The translations under genes and the position numbers were made by a program. From the NCBI RefSeq assembly GCF_001427605.1, contig NZ_LMGZ01000019.1, forward strand, positions 296,263-360,262: a stretch of DNA of 64,000 nucleotides, given 5' to 3'. The number at the start of each line of letters is the position of its first letter. Position 1 is the stretch's first letter. Positions 1 through 7,999 of this stretch are shown in pieces. The notes under the pieces were generated by a model. The model was given only the letters and a program-made list of their open reading frames with translations. It did no database searches and was not told where the DNA came from. The DNA is from Devosia sp. Root635 (lineage in GTDB: Bacteria > Pseudomonadota > Alphaproteobacteria > Rhizobiales > Devosiaceae).

Positions 1-150
1 CGTCAATCTTCGATTGAGCTTGCTCGATGGACGGTCGGCAAGATTTGACTAAAATTGTAATGAACCAGACCCTAACAGGGGCGATCTGGCATCTCGCTTT
101 CATCGCATTTTGCCGATAGAAGGCGGTGATTGCCGGAAAGGAATATTGCC
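1..150 (+). promoter_or_regulatory. Upstream region of the LLM oxidoreductase gene
   Basis: No gene is seen here. The stretch contains a TTGACT hexamer near position 46 and AT-rich sequence after it that could form a promoter. A weak inverted repeat (CCAGA...TCTGG, about 67-90) lies in between. A Shine-Dalgarno-like GAAAGGA sits about eight bases before the ATG at 151. The promoter assignment is inferred from sequence only. Confidence 0.3.
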
Positions 151-1158
151 ATGGTCGCTCCCTTCGCCCTGTCACTGCAGGATCTCGCCCCCATTGCCGA
201 GGGCACCAGCACGGCCCAGGCCATGGCCGAAACCATCCTGCTGGCGCAGGAAGCCGACCGGCTGGGCTATACCCGCCTCTGGTATGCCGAGCATCACGGC
301 ATGCCCTCCATCGCCTCCTCGGTGCCGGAAATCCTCATCGGCAGCGCCGCGGCGCATACGGAAAATATCCGTGTCGGCTCGGGCGGCGTCATGCTGCTCA
401 ATCATGCGCCTTTGCGCATCGCGGAGGCTTATCGCACCCTCGAAGGCCTCCATCCCGGCCGCATCGACCTCGGCATCGGCCGCGCACCCGGTGGCGACGG
501 CTATGCCATGCGCGCCTTGCGCAGCGGCGGCGGCGAGGAATTTTCCGCCTATCTGGCTGAACTCATGGCCTTTGACGAGGATGGCTTTCCGCCCGACCAT
601 CCGTTTTCGCGCGTGCCGGTATCGCCCGGTGGTATCAGGCTGCCGCCGATGTGGCTGCTCGGCTCGTCCGGCGCCAGCGCCCAGGCGGCCGGGCAATTGG
701 GCATCGGCTATGCCTTTGCCGCCCATTTCAGCCACACGCCCCCTGCCCCGGCCTTCGAGGCCTATCGCCATGGCTTCAAGGCGACCGAAGCCTTCCCCGT
801 ACCGAAAACCATGCTCTGCGTCTCGGTGATCTGCGCACCCACTGATGAGGAGGCACAATATCTCAGCCGCTCGCAGGCAGTGAGCTGGGCTTTGTTCACC
901 ACCGGCGAGCAGCGCAAGCTGATGAGCCCGGAGGAAGCCCATGCGCGGGTGCTGACGCCCCAGCAACAGGGGATCATCGACCATCAATCGAGCCTGTGGA
1001 TCGTCGGCTCGCCCGCAACGGTGCGCGACGCCATCGCCGAAAAGGCCGAAAGCTGCGCCGCCGACGAGGTGATGATCACGACGACGGTACATAGCTATGA
1101 ACTGCGCCGGCGATCATACCAGTTGATTGCCGAGGCCCTCGGGGTGGCGGCGAGGTGA
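151..1158 (+). CDS. LLM class flavin-dependent oxidoreductase (luciferase-like)
   Basis: A 335-residue cytoplasmic protein of the bacterial luciferase-like monooxygenase superfamily. Such enzymes use reduced flavin and oxygen (or F420) on small organic substrates; the substrate cannot be read from sequence. The N-terminal half carries the family signatures RLWYAEHHGMPS, GSGGVMLLNHAPLRIAEAY and HPGRIDLGIGRAPGGD, which belong to the MsnO8-type LLM subgroup. The frame also opens with TTG at 130, but the ATG at 151 has a GAAAGGA ribosome site at good spacing and gives the usual length. It stands alone: the next gene starts about 200 bp downstream after a repeat element, so it is probably monocistronic. 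Confidence 0.88.
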   Translation: MVAPFALSLQDLAPIAEGTSTAQAMAETILLAQEADRLGYTRLWYAEHHGMPSIASSVPEILIGSAAAHTENIRVGSGGVMLLNHAPLRIAEAYRTLEGLHPGRIDLGIGRAPGGDGYAMRALRSGGGEEFSAYLAELMAFDEDGFPPDHPFSRVPVSPGGIRLPPMWLLGSSGASAQAAGQLGIGYAFAAHFSHTPPAPAFEAYRHGFKATEAFPVPKTMLCVSVICAPTDEEAQYLSRSQAVSWALFTTGEQRKLMSPEEAHARVLTPQQQGIIDHQSSLWIVGSPATVRDAIAEKAESCAADEVMITTTVHSYELRRRSYQLIAEALGVAAR

Positions 1159-1183
1159 TAGTTTTTCTGTTCCGCATACCCGA

Positions 1184-1240
1184 TGTCATCCCCTCGCGGG
1201 ATCTCGGGATGGGCCGCCCCGGCTCAAGGCCGGGGTGACA
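1184..1240. repeat. Dispersed palindromic intergenic repeat (TGTCATCCC type)
   Basis: The element begins TGTCATCCC and ends GGGGTGACA, which are near-complementary, and it holds CGGCTCAAGGCCGG and ATCTCGGGATGGG. The same words recur at 63836-63940, so this is a dispersed family and not a unique hairpin. It may act as a terminator-like or REP-type element between the LLM gene and the diguanylate cyclase. Confidence 0.7.
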
Positions 1241-1355
1241 CCGCATATATGGCGAGCGATGTGAACCACGCCGCCCATCAAATTTCATTCCCCGTTAACC
1301 TCTCGTTTCGCACCCGCCGCTACCATGCGCGCAACTGACGTTTCCGGGTTATGCC

Positions 1356-2579
1356 ATGAGCGCCGCTGCCTTCGTTCTGGCAATCAATCTCTTCATCGCC
1401 GGCATCTTCGCCACGGCCTTCGGCGTGGTGGCGGCCTATGCCAGATCGGCCGTCGGCGCCCGCTGGCTGGCGCTGGCCTATGGGCTGGGCATGGTCAATC
1501 CGGTGCTCGAATTCATGCTGCCCGGACAGCTCGATCCGCGGCCGGTGGGGCTGGCCATCTTTGCCACCTTCCTGTTCGCCATCAGCCTCTGCGTGGTCGG
1601 CCTGTCGCGGCATTACCGGCTGGCGCCGCCCTGGCGCACGCTCGGGCTCATCGTCGCCGTGTCGCTGGCGGTCAATGTCGCCATCATCGACATGCCGCGC
1701 GCTTCGCTGCTGCGCGGCCTGCTCTACCAATTGCCCTATTTCCTGGTGCAACTGGTCGGCGTGGCCGTGATCGTGCGCTATCGCCATCGCCAGGCGCTCG
1801 ACATGGCGCTGCTGGTGCTGTTCGCCGTTGGCGGGCTGCAATTCGTCTCCAAGCCGGTACTGGCGGCGATGCTGGGATCGGGCGCCACGCCGCAGGCCTA
1901 TATCGGCTCGACCTATGCCGCCATCTCGCAGAGCCTGGGCGCCATGCTGCTGATCGCCAATGGCCTGCTGATGCTGCTGATCATCGTGCGCGACGCCATG
2001 GCGGAAATCACCGCGCGCTCGGAAACCGATACGCTGAGCGGTTTGCTCAACCGGCGCGGCTTCGAAGATCGGGCCGACCGGCTGCTGGCAACGACATTGC
2101 GGGCCGGCGTACCCGGCGCCATGGTGGTGGCCGACCTCGACCACTTCAAGGCGATCAATGACAGCCATGGCCACGAAGCCGGCGACCTGGTGATCCGGGC
2201 CTTCGCCGAGGTGCTGGAGGCCACGGCCGACGAACGCGCCGTGGTCGGCCGCCTGGGCGGCGAGGAATTCGCGGTCTTCATTCCGGGTGCCAACATGGCG
2301 ACAGCCCGGCTCTATGCCGAGGGTGCGCGCGTGGGGTTTTCCAGCCTCTCCATCGCCAATCTGGGCCCGGATCGGCGCGTCAGCGCCAGCTTCGGCGTGG
2401 CCCAGCTTCGCGCCGGGGACAGCCTGTCCGACCTGTTGCGCCGCACCGATGCAGCGCTCTACGAGGCCAAAAAGAGCGGCCGCGACCGCGTCTGCATCGC
2501 CGGACCGGAAGAATTGCCGCCACGCCTCGCGCCCCCTCGCAGCGAACGCCGCCGCGGCTCGCGCTCGCCCCAGGCTTAG
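1356..2579 (+). CDS. Membrane-anchored diguanylate cyclase (GGDEF)
   Basis: A 407-residue protein that should make cyclic di-GMP from two GTP. Residues 1 to about 210 hold six or so hydrophobic helices (for example AAAFVLAINLFIAGIFATAF at the start), followed by a cytoplasmic GGDEF domain. The active loop reads GRLGGEEF (about residues 298-304), so the catalytic GG(D/E)EF is intact. The residues before it (DERA) do not form the RxxD inhibitory site, so product inhibition is probably absent. No PAS or other named sensor domain is seen; the membrane part is the likely input. The 3' end overlaps the convergent RidA gene by four bases. Confidence 0.9.
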   Translation: MSAAAFVLAINLFIAGIFATAFGVVAAYARSAVGARWLALAYGLGMVNPVLEFMLPGQLDPRPVGLAIFATFLFAISLCVVGLSRHYRLAPPWRTLGLIVAVSLAVNVAIIDMPRASLLRGLLYQLPYFLVQLVGVAVIVRYRHRQALDMALLVLFAVGGLQFVSKPVLAAMLGSGATPQAYIGSTYAAISQSLGAMLLIANGLLMLLIIVRDAMAEITARSETDTLSGLLNRRGFEDRADRLLATTLRAGVPGAMVVADLDHFKAINDSHGHEAGDLVIRAFAEVLEATADERAVVGRLGGEEFAVFIPGANMATARLYAEGARVGFSSLSIANLGPDRRVSASFGVAQLRAGDSLSDLLRRTDAALYEAKKSGRDRVCIAGPEELPPRLAPPRSERRRGSRSPQA

Positions 2580-2965
2580 CTGGCGGCAGCGCCGATACGG
2601 GCGGTCACCTCGATCTCGATCTTCATGCCGGCTTCGATCATCTGAACGATCAGCATACTGGCGGCCGGGCGAATATCCCCAAAGACCGGACCCACGGCCT
2701 TGACCACGGCATCCACATCGTCGCGATCGCCGATATAATAAACCACGCGCACCGTGTCCTGGATGGAGGAGCCGGCTTCCCTGAGCGCCTTGTCGATCGT
2801 GGCCAGCGCATTGGCCGCCTGTGCCCCGACATCATCGGGCATGGTCATGCTGGCATAGTCATAGCCCGTCGTGCCCGAGACATAGACCGTGTCCTCGTGC
2901 CGCACGGCACGGGAATAGCCGAAGGTCGCCTCGAAGGGCGAGCCGGTGGAAACGCGCTGCACCAT
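2576..2965 (-). CDS. RidA family (YjgF/YER057c/UK114) protein
   Basis: A 129-residue small trimeric-type protein of the Rid superfamily. RidA members hydrolyse reactive enamine/imine intermediates released by PLP enzymes. The sequence has the family features TVYVSGTTGYDY near the N-terminus, ALREAGSSIQDTVRV in the middle, and GDIRPAASMLIV with the Arg that contacts the substrate in archetypal RidA. The C-terminus IEIEVTARI is also typical. It lies eight bases downstream of leuD on the same strand and is probably co-transcribed. That fits a housekeeping role in branched-chain amino acid metabolism, although this variant may be a divergent Rid subfamily. Confidence 0.88.
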   Translation of the reverse strand: MVQRVSTGSPFEATFGYSRAVRHEDTVYVSGTTGYDYASMTMPDDVGAQAANALATIDKALREAGSSIQDTVRVVYYIGDRDDVDAVVKAVGPVFGDIRPAASMLIVQMIEAGMKIEIEVTARIGAAAS

Positions 2966-2973
2966 TATTGCCT

Positions 2974-3579
2974 CTAGAGCCAGGGGCGGTCGGCCGCCAT
3001 CTTGTTTTCGAACGTGGTGATCGACGGATCGGACTTGAGCGTGCCGGCAATATCGTCGAGGCCTTCGAGCAGGATCTGCTTGCGGCTCGGATCGATATCG
3101 AAATGCAGCGTACCGCCATCCGGACCCTTGATGGTCTGGGCCTCGAGATCGACGGTCAGCGTGGCATTGGAGCCGCGTTCGGCATCATCGAGCAGCAGTT
3201 TCAGCTGTTCAGGTGTCACAACGACCGGCAGAATCCCGTTCTTGAAGCAGTTATTGTAGAAAATGTCGGCAAAGCTGGTGGAGATGACGCAGCGCACGCC
3301 GAAATCGAGCAGCGCCCAGGGGGCATGCTCGCGCGACGAACCGCAGCCGAAATTGTCGCCCGCCACGATAATGGTGGCCTTGCGGTAGCCCGGCTTGTTC
3401 AGCACGAAATCGGGATTTTCGGTGCCATCCTCGTTATAGCGCATCTCGCTGAACAGCGCGGTGCCGAGGCCGGTCCGCTTGATGGTCTTGAGATACTGCT
3501 TGGGGATGATCATGTCGGTGTCGATATTGATGATCGGCAGGGGCGCCGCGACACCGGTCAGACTGGTGAACTTGTCCAT
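2974..3579 (-). CDS. leuD: 3-isopropylmalate dehydratase small subunit
   Basis: A 201-residue swivel-domain subunit of isopropylmalate isomerase (leucine biosynthesis, 2-isopropylmalate to 3-isopropylmalate). Recognisable segments are [14 protein letters not shown] near residue 20, the conserved [17 protein letters not shown] around residue 75, and [20 protein letters not shown]. It needs the LeuC large subunit, which is not encoded in this window; leuB lies about 8.5 kb away at 12090. A GAGGAAAC-like ribosome site precedes the ATG at 3579. RidA follows in the same direction. Confidence 0.95.
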   Translation of the reverse strand: MDKFTSLTGVAAPLPIINIDTDMIIPKQYLKTIKRTGLGTALFSEMRYNEDGTENPDFVLNKPGYRKATIIVAGDNFGCGSSREHAPWALLDFGVRCVISTSFADIFYNNCFKNGILPVVVTPEQLKLLLDDAERGSNATLTVDLEAQTIKGPDGGTLHFDIDPSRKQILLEGLDDIAGTLKSDPSITTFENKMAADRPWL

Positions 3580-3691
3580 GAGGAAACCTCGCTTTGACGA
3601 AGGTCTTTGCGCAAACTGAGGTTCCGGTCAAGTCAGAAGCGTACTCTTGGGTACGGTAGGGCGGGATTTGAGAGTGCCACAACCCCTAAGT

Positions 3692-3842
3692 CCCCTTCTC
3701 CCCTTGTGGGAGAAGGTGCCCGAAGGGCGGATGAGGGGGCACCGAGCCATCTAGATGATGAGAAGCATGGGCGGACGCAGACCCCTCACCCGGTTTTCCG
3801 CTGAACGCGGAAAACCGCCCCCTCCCACAAGGGGCGAGGGGG
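3692..3842. repeat. Pair of CTCCCC-type palindromic intergenic repeats
   Basis: Two repeat units lie in the leuD-argC gap (3580-3862). One is around 3692-3740 (CCCTTCTCCCCTTGTGGGAG...). The other, around 3781-3842, holds a 9-bp hairpin GGTTTTCCG/CGGAAAACC at 3792-3816 and ends CTCCCACAAGGGGCGAGGG. Related sequences recur at 11866, 13200, 19508, 23740 and 24274. No gene is seen in the rest of the gap. Confidence 0.7.
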
Positions 3843-3862
3843 ATCCTGCGCTCGAAGGAAGA

Positions 3863-4813
3863 TCAGGCCGCCAGGCTCTCTTTTGCACTGACGCCCAGCA
3901 TCAGGTTGAGGTTCTGCACGGCCGCGCCAGAGGCGCCCTTGCCCAGATTGTCGTAGACCGCCACCAGCACCGCCTGAGCGCGGGAGTCGTTGGCGAAGAC
4001 ATGCAGCGACATGGTGTTGGTGCCGTTATGCGCCTGCGGATCGAGCGCCGGAGTCTTGGCGATCTCCTCGTAGGGCGCCACCACCACGAAGCTGTCCGCG
4101 ATGGCAGAGAAATGCTCGGCGATCGCGGCATGCAGCTCACGGCCCGTCGGCACCCGTGCCAGCTGGCCCAGTTGCAGCGGTACGAAGGTCGTCATGCCTT
4201 GGGCGAAGTCGCCCACGGTCGGCACGAAAAGCGGGGCGCCGGAGAGGCCAGTATAGCGCGTCATTTCGGGCACATGCTTGTGCTGGAAGGTGAGGCCATA
4301 GGGCATGAAGTGGCTGGCGCCGTCACCGGCGGCCTCGTACTCGGCGATCATCTGCTTGCCACCGCCGCTATAGCCGGAAATGCCGTTATAGGTGATGGCT
4401 AAATCGGCCGGCAGCAGGCCGGCCTCGACCAGCGGCCGCACCGTGGCGATCAGCCCCTGCGGCCAGCAGCCTGGATTGGCGACGAAGCGCGCATTGGCGA
4501 TTTTCCCGCTCTGGCCCTTGTCCATTTCGGCAAAGCCGTAAGCCCAATCCGGATCGACGCGGAAGGCCGTGGAAGCATCGATGACGCGGGTGGTGCCGTT
4601 CTCGATCAGGCCGACGCTCTCCCTGGCCGCGTCGTCGGGCAGGCAGAGGATGGCGATATCGGCCGCGTTGAGCAGGCGCTTGCGCTCGTCCTGATCCTTG
4701 CGCTTGTCGGCAGCGATGGAGAGCACTTCGAGGTCGCGCCGGCCGGCCAGGCGCTCGCGGATCTGCAGACCCGTGGTTCCGGCTTCGCCATCGATGAAAA
4801 TCTTCGCGACCAT
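3863..4813 (-). CDS. argC: N-acetyl-gamma-glutamyl-phosphate reductase (type 2)
   Basis: A 316-residue arginine-biosynthesis enzyme that reduces N-acetylglutamyl phosphate to the semialdehyde with NADPH. The N-terminal FIDGEAGTTGLQI is the dinucleotide-binding loop of the short ArgC type 2 class, and FVANPGCWPQGLIA carries the active-site Cys. The length also fits type 2 (about 310, against about 345 for type 1). An in-frame extension runs to 4969, but the ATG at 4813 has a CTGGAG ribosome site and matches the family start; the extension would overlap the divergent deoD. No other arg gene is nearby. Confidence 0.93.
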   Translation of the reverse strand: MVAKIFIDGEAGTTGLQIRERLAGRRDLEVLSIAADKRKDQDERKRLLNAADIAILCLPDDAARESVGLIENGTTRVIDASTAFRVDPDWAYGFAEMDKGQSGKIANARFVANPGCWPQGLIATVRPLVEAGLLPADLAITYNGISGYSGGGKQMIAEYEAAGDGASHFMPYGLTFQHKHVPEMTRYTGLSGAPLFVPTVGDFAQGMTTFVPLQLGQLARVPTGRELHAAIAEHFSAIADSFVVVAPYEEIAKTPALDPQAHNGTNTMSLHVFANDSRAQAVLVAVYDNLGKGASGAAVQNLNLMLGVSAKESLAA

Positions 4814-4946
4814 TGGCGTTCTCCAGATGCGGCAGCGTAAATGGACCTCCGACATGTCGAGGTCAAGACGGCAGGCCACGGATGGTTGCAGTGCGTGGCG
4901 CGCAATGGCATTGCTTTGACCAAGTGGACAAAAACGAGGAGCCGCC

Positions 4947-5657
4947 ATGACCCCCCATAACCACGCCAAGCAAGGTGACTATGCCGAAGCCGTGCTGCTG
5001 CCGGGCGACCCCCTGCGCGCCAAGTGGATTGCCGAGACCTTCCTGGATGATGCCAAGCTGGTCAATTCGGTGCGCAATTGCCTGGGCTATACCGGGACGT
5101 GGAAGGGCAAGCGGGTTTCCGTGCAGGCCACGGGCATGGGCCAGCCCTCGCTGTCCATCTATGTGCATGAGCTGATCAATAGCTACGGGCTCAAAACGCT
5201 GATCCGCGTCGGCACTTGTGGTGGGCTCAATGCCAGGGTCAAGGTACGCGACCTGATCCTGGCGCAGGCCGCTTCGACCGACAGCGCCATCGTGCGCGAC
5301 CGCTTCGGGCCGTATAATTTCGCCCCCATCGCCGATTTCGGCCTGCTGCGCGCGGCGGCGGAAAAGGCCGAGGCGGCGGGGATGCGCTACCATGCCGGCA
5401 ATATGCTGAGCAGCGACATCTTCTATCATGCCGACGGCTTTGCCGGTTACGACAAGCTCCCCGACCATGGGGTGATCGGCGTCGAAATGGAGGCGGCGGC
5501 GCTCTATACGCTGGCCGCGCGTTTCGGGGTCAAGGCGCTGACCATCTGCACCATGACCGACTGCCTGATCACCCATGAGGAAATCGACGCCAATGAGCGG
5601 CAGACCTCGCTCAAGGAGATGGTGACGCTGGCGCTGGATGTGGCGGTGGAGGCCTAG
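4947..5657 (+). CDS. deoD: Purine-nucleoside phosphorylase, DeoD type
   Basis: A 236-residue hexameric-type phosphorylase that converts purine (deoxy)nucleosides and phosphate to free base and (deoxy)ribose 1-phosphate in salvage. Signatures are LLPGDPLRAKWIAE (phosphate-binding Gly/Asp/Arg loop), ATGMGQPSLSIYVHEL, RVGTCGGL and GVIGVEMEAAALY (the ribose-binding Glu-Met-Glu). TICTMTDCLITHEE covers the catalytic Asp region. The ATG at 4947 has a strong GAGGAG site. It is divergent from argC with about 130 bp between starts, and is followed by a palindromic repeat. Confidence 0.95.
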   Translation: MTPHNHAKQGDYAEAVLLPGDPLRAKWIAETFLDDAKLVNSVRNCLGYTGTWKGKRVSVQATGMGQPSLSIYVHELINSYGLKTLIRVGTCGGLNARVKVRDLILAQAASTDSAIVRDRFGPYNFAPIADFGLLRAAAEKAEAAGMRYHAGNMLSSDIFYHADGFAGYDKLPDHGVIGVEMEAAALYTLAARFGVKALTICTMTDCLITHEEIDANERQTSLKEMVTLALDVAVEA

Positions 5658-5679
5658 GCTCGCCAAACCGCGCTTCAGC

Positions 5680-5782
5680 AGACCTCATCCTGAGCTTGTC
5701 GAAGGACGAGGTCGTGGCAATATGAGGAGCCCGACCTCGTGGTTCGCCCTTCGACACGCTCAGGACGCTCACCATGAGGTCT
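5680..5782. repeat. Long imperfect inverted repeat (CTCATCCTGAGC type)
   Basis: The left arm AGACCTCATCCTGAGC...GACGAGGTCG pairs with the right arm CGACCTCGTGG...CTCACCATGAGGTCT, giving an almost continuous hairpin of about 100 nt with small bulges. The right end lies 19 bases before the next start codon. The word CTCACCATGAGG is shared with the element at 6428-6554, so both belong to one repeat family. Confidence 0.75.
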
Positions 5783-5800
5783 CATAAGCGAGGCCAAGCC

Positions 5801-6424
5801 ATGACCGTACTCGACCGACTCTCCGGCGCGCTGGACCGGCGCGATGAACAGCCCAATGTGGACCTGGCCGAGGATATCGTCGCCCGTGAAGACATGGCGG
5901 CGGTGGCCGAACTTGCCGCTGCCGTGCATTCGGGGCCGGCGCGGCAGGCCAATGATGCGCTCAAGGTGCTCTACGAGGTCGGCGCCCGCAATCCGGCCCT
6001 GGTGGGCGGACAATGCCCCGTCTTTATCGAGGCGCTGAAAAGCTCGAACAACCGCAAGGTCTGGGGCGCCATGACCGCGCTCGACGCGGTGGCCGAGCAG
6101 CGCGCCGCGACTTTGGTTGCCGAATTGCCGGCCATTATCGAGGCGGCCGACCGCGGCTCGGTCATCGCCAAGGACCATTGCAATTCGATCCTGGTGAAGC
6201 TGGCGCGAGCCGGTTATGGCGACAAGGCCGTGCCGATCCTGGTGGAGCGACTGAAACATGCCGCGCCCAACCAGTTTCCCACCTATGCCGAGCAGACGGC
6301 GACAGTGCTGACGCCGGAGCAGAGGCCGGGGTTTCTCGCCGTGCTGAAGGACAGGCTGAGCAAGATTGGGCGGGACAGCAAGCGCAAGCGGGTGGAAAAG
6401 CTGCTGCGGAAGCTGAACGGGTAA
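5801..6424 (+). CDS. HEAT-like helical repeat protein, function unknown
   Basis: A 207-residue soluble, helix-rich protein. Successive helical pairs such as MAAVAELAAAVHSGPARQAN and KVWGAMTALDAVAEQRAATL resemble HEAT/armadillo repeats, which usually bind proteins. The C-terminus is strongly basic (GRDSKRKRVEKLLRKLNG), so nucleic-acid or membrane contact is possible. No catalytic motif is visible and I do not recognise a named family. The frame extends nine codons upstream to 5774 into the repeat; the ATG at 5801 follows a GAGG and is preferred. It is bracketed by two palindromic repeats and so is probably monocistronic. Confidence 0.75.
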   Translation: MTVLDRLSGALDRRDEQPNVDLAEDIVAREDMAAVAELAAAVHSGPARQANDALKVLYEVGARNPALVGGQCPVFIEALKSSNNRKVWGAMTALDAVAEQRAATLVAELPAIIEAADRGSVIAKDHCNSILVKLARAGYGDKAVPILVERLKHAAPNQFPTYAEQTATVLTPEQRPGFLAVLKDRLSKIGRDSKRKRVEKLLRKLNG

Positions 6425-6427
6425 AGG

Positions 6428-6554
6428 CACGCCCTCGTGGTTCGAGGGTCGCTGCGCTCCCGCCTCACCATGAGGGCTACTGGGATACCGCGCTAGAAGT
6501 AGCCCTCATGGTGAGGTGCGAGTTTCTTCACGAGCCTCGAACCACGAGGGCGTG
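6428..6554. repeat. 127-nt inverted repeat between a HEAT-like gene and a membrane-protein gene
   Basis: The left arm starts CACGCCCTCGTGGTTCGAGG and continues through CTCACCATGAGGGCTACT. The right arm is AGTAGCCCTCATGGTGAGG... ending CCTCGAACCACGAGGGCGTG. The outer 20 bases and the inner ~17 bases pair almost perfectly, with unpaired stretches between them. It lies just after the stop of the upstream gene, so in RNA it would form a long hairpin that could protect or terminate the transcript. Confidence 0.8.
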
Positions 6555-6622
6555 GCAGCAACCTCACGCTACCGTCATTAACCCCGCGCTCTATCCGCCT
6601 ACATCTTGCCGCCATCGCTGTG

Positions 6623-6637
6623 TTAACCTCCTGGTAA
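6623..6637 (+). promoter_or_regulatory. CtrA-like half-site pair upstream of 6656
   Basis: TTAA-N7-GTAA lies 19 bases before the next start codon. The alphaproteobacterial CtrA consensus is TTAA-N7-TTAA, so this is a 7 of 8 match. Similar near-matches occur at 17122 and 47817. A few such matches are expected by chance in 64 kb, so this is only a suggestion. Confidence 0.25.
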
Positions 6638-6655
6638 CATCGGGGCCCGGAACAC

Positions 6656-7999
6656 ATGCAGCTCAAACCCAACGCCTATCGCCTCAACGAGACCGTCCGG
6701 GGCGTCGAGACGATGACCCGCTTTGCCTTGGCCGTGCTGGCTTTGGCTTCCGGCGTCTATACCTATCTCGGCGTGCGCGGCCTGCTCGATGGCTCGGCCA
6801 GCTTCGTCTTCTTCGCGGCGGTGATCTATTCGGCCGCCGTATCGGTGGCCATCTATGCCTTCTGGAGCTTCATGCTGCGCTTTGTGCCGCTGGTGACGTC
6901 AGGCGTGCAGCGCATCGCGCTCTTCCTCACCATGGCGGTCGGTTGCGCCATGATCATTGCCATGTCGAGCTGGCTGAATGCGGCGGCTTTGGCCGGTTCG
7001 GCCGCGCTGGAACAGCATATGGCGGTGACATTGCAGGGCTATGCCGAGGACCTGGACCAGGCCCATGCCAATGCGCTGGCCAGCCAGAGCCTGCTGCCCG
7101 ACGTGGAGCGCGCCGCCGAGCGCTTTGCCGGGCTGGCGGCCGACGAGCGCGAAAGCGGCGCGCTGACCGGCACCACCGGATCGGGCAGCGTGGTGCAGTT
7201 GCTCACCCAGATGAGCACGCAGATGAGCCAGCTTGCCGCCACCATTACCGGCAGTCGTGACGAGGTGGCCCTGCTGTTCGAACAGGGTTCGGCCCGGCTG
7301 GCCACGATGCGCGAACTGGTTTCGACCCCCGGCGCCATCGAGCCCCGCGCCGACAGCTTCCAGGCCGAGGCGGTACAGCTTTCCGCCGTTATTGCCGCCC
7401 TGCAGCAGACCGATGTCGCCGCTTCGGTGAAGCGCGCTTCGGCCGATCTTTCGGCAGGTTTCATCGCCCCGGTGGCCGATGGCCGCTCCGGCGATCTCGC
7501 CAGCCGCCAGGACCAGGTGATGGAGACCGTGCGCGCCTCGGTCGCCGCGCAATCGGCGGCCCTGACCGCGGCGGCCGACGAAATTCTCGTCACCCCGGCC
7601 GTCGAGCAGCGCCGCTTCGTGCCGCTGTCCAGCGCCGAGGCCGTCTTGCGCTACTGGCAAGACTTCATTCCGAGCTGGGCCGGCGCCATCTCCATCGACC
7701 TGCTGCCGGTGGTACTTGTGCTGGTGCTGATGATCGTGCATGACGCCATGCGGCGCGACTCGGCCTCGCTGGAAGAAGCCGAGAACATCACCGCCGCCGA
7801 GATGCTGCGCGCCATGGCGCTGTTCCGCCAGATGGAAGCGGCCGGCATCGATGTGGCGACCGGTCGGCCCCGCGCCGAGCCCGATCCCATGGTGCCCGAA
7901 CCGGCGGAGGAAGTGGCCGAAGCGCCGGTCGAGGATGGCAAGGTAACCCCCATCGATGCGGCGCAGCACAAGCGCACCGATACGACCCGCCCGGCATGA
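6656..7999 (+). CDS. Uncharacterised membrane protein with coiled-coil periplasmic region
   Basis: A 447-residue protein I do not recognise. Three hydrophobic segments lie near the N-terminus (about 21-44, 50-74 and 86-108). A long, Ala/Gln-rich, probably helical region follows (about 115-335), then a fourth segment (about 341-363, SIDLLPVVLVLVLMIV) and an acidic cytoplasmic-like tail. Residues 180-300 are rich in helix-forming heptads and resemble receptor or MCP linkers, but no methylation or HAMP motif is visible. The stop overlaps the start of the ClpP-like gene by four bases (ATGA), so the two are translationally coupled. It may be a scaffold or substrate adaptor for that protease. This is inferred from gene order only. 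Confidence 0.75.
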   Translation: MQLKPNAYRLNETVRGVETMTRFALAVLALASGVYTYLGVRGLLDGSASFVFFAAVIYSAAVSVAIYAFWSFMLRFVPLVTSGVQRIALFLTMAVGCAMIIAMSSWLNAAALAGSAALEQHMAVTLQGYAEDLDQAHANALASQSLLPDVERAAERFAGLAADERESGALTGTTGSGSVVQLLTQMSTQMSQLAATITGSRDEVALLFEQGSARLATMRELVSTPGAIEPRADSFQAEAVQLSAVIAALQQTDVAASVKRASADLSAGFIAPVADGRSGDLASRQDQVMETVRASVAAQSAALTAAADEILVTPAVEQRRFVPLSSAEAVLRYWQDFIPSWAGAISIDLLPVVLVLVLMIVHDAMRRDSASLEEAENITAAEMLRAMALFRQMEAAGIDVATGRPRAEPDPMVPEPAEEVAEAPVEDGKVTPIDAAQHKRTDTTRPA

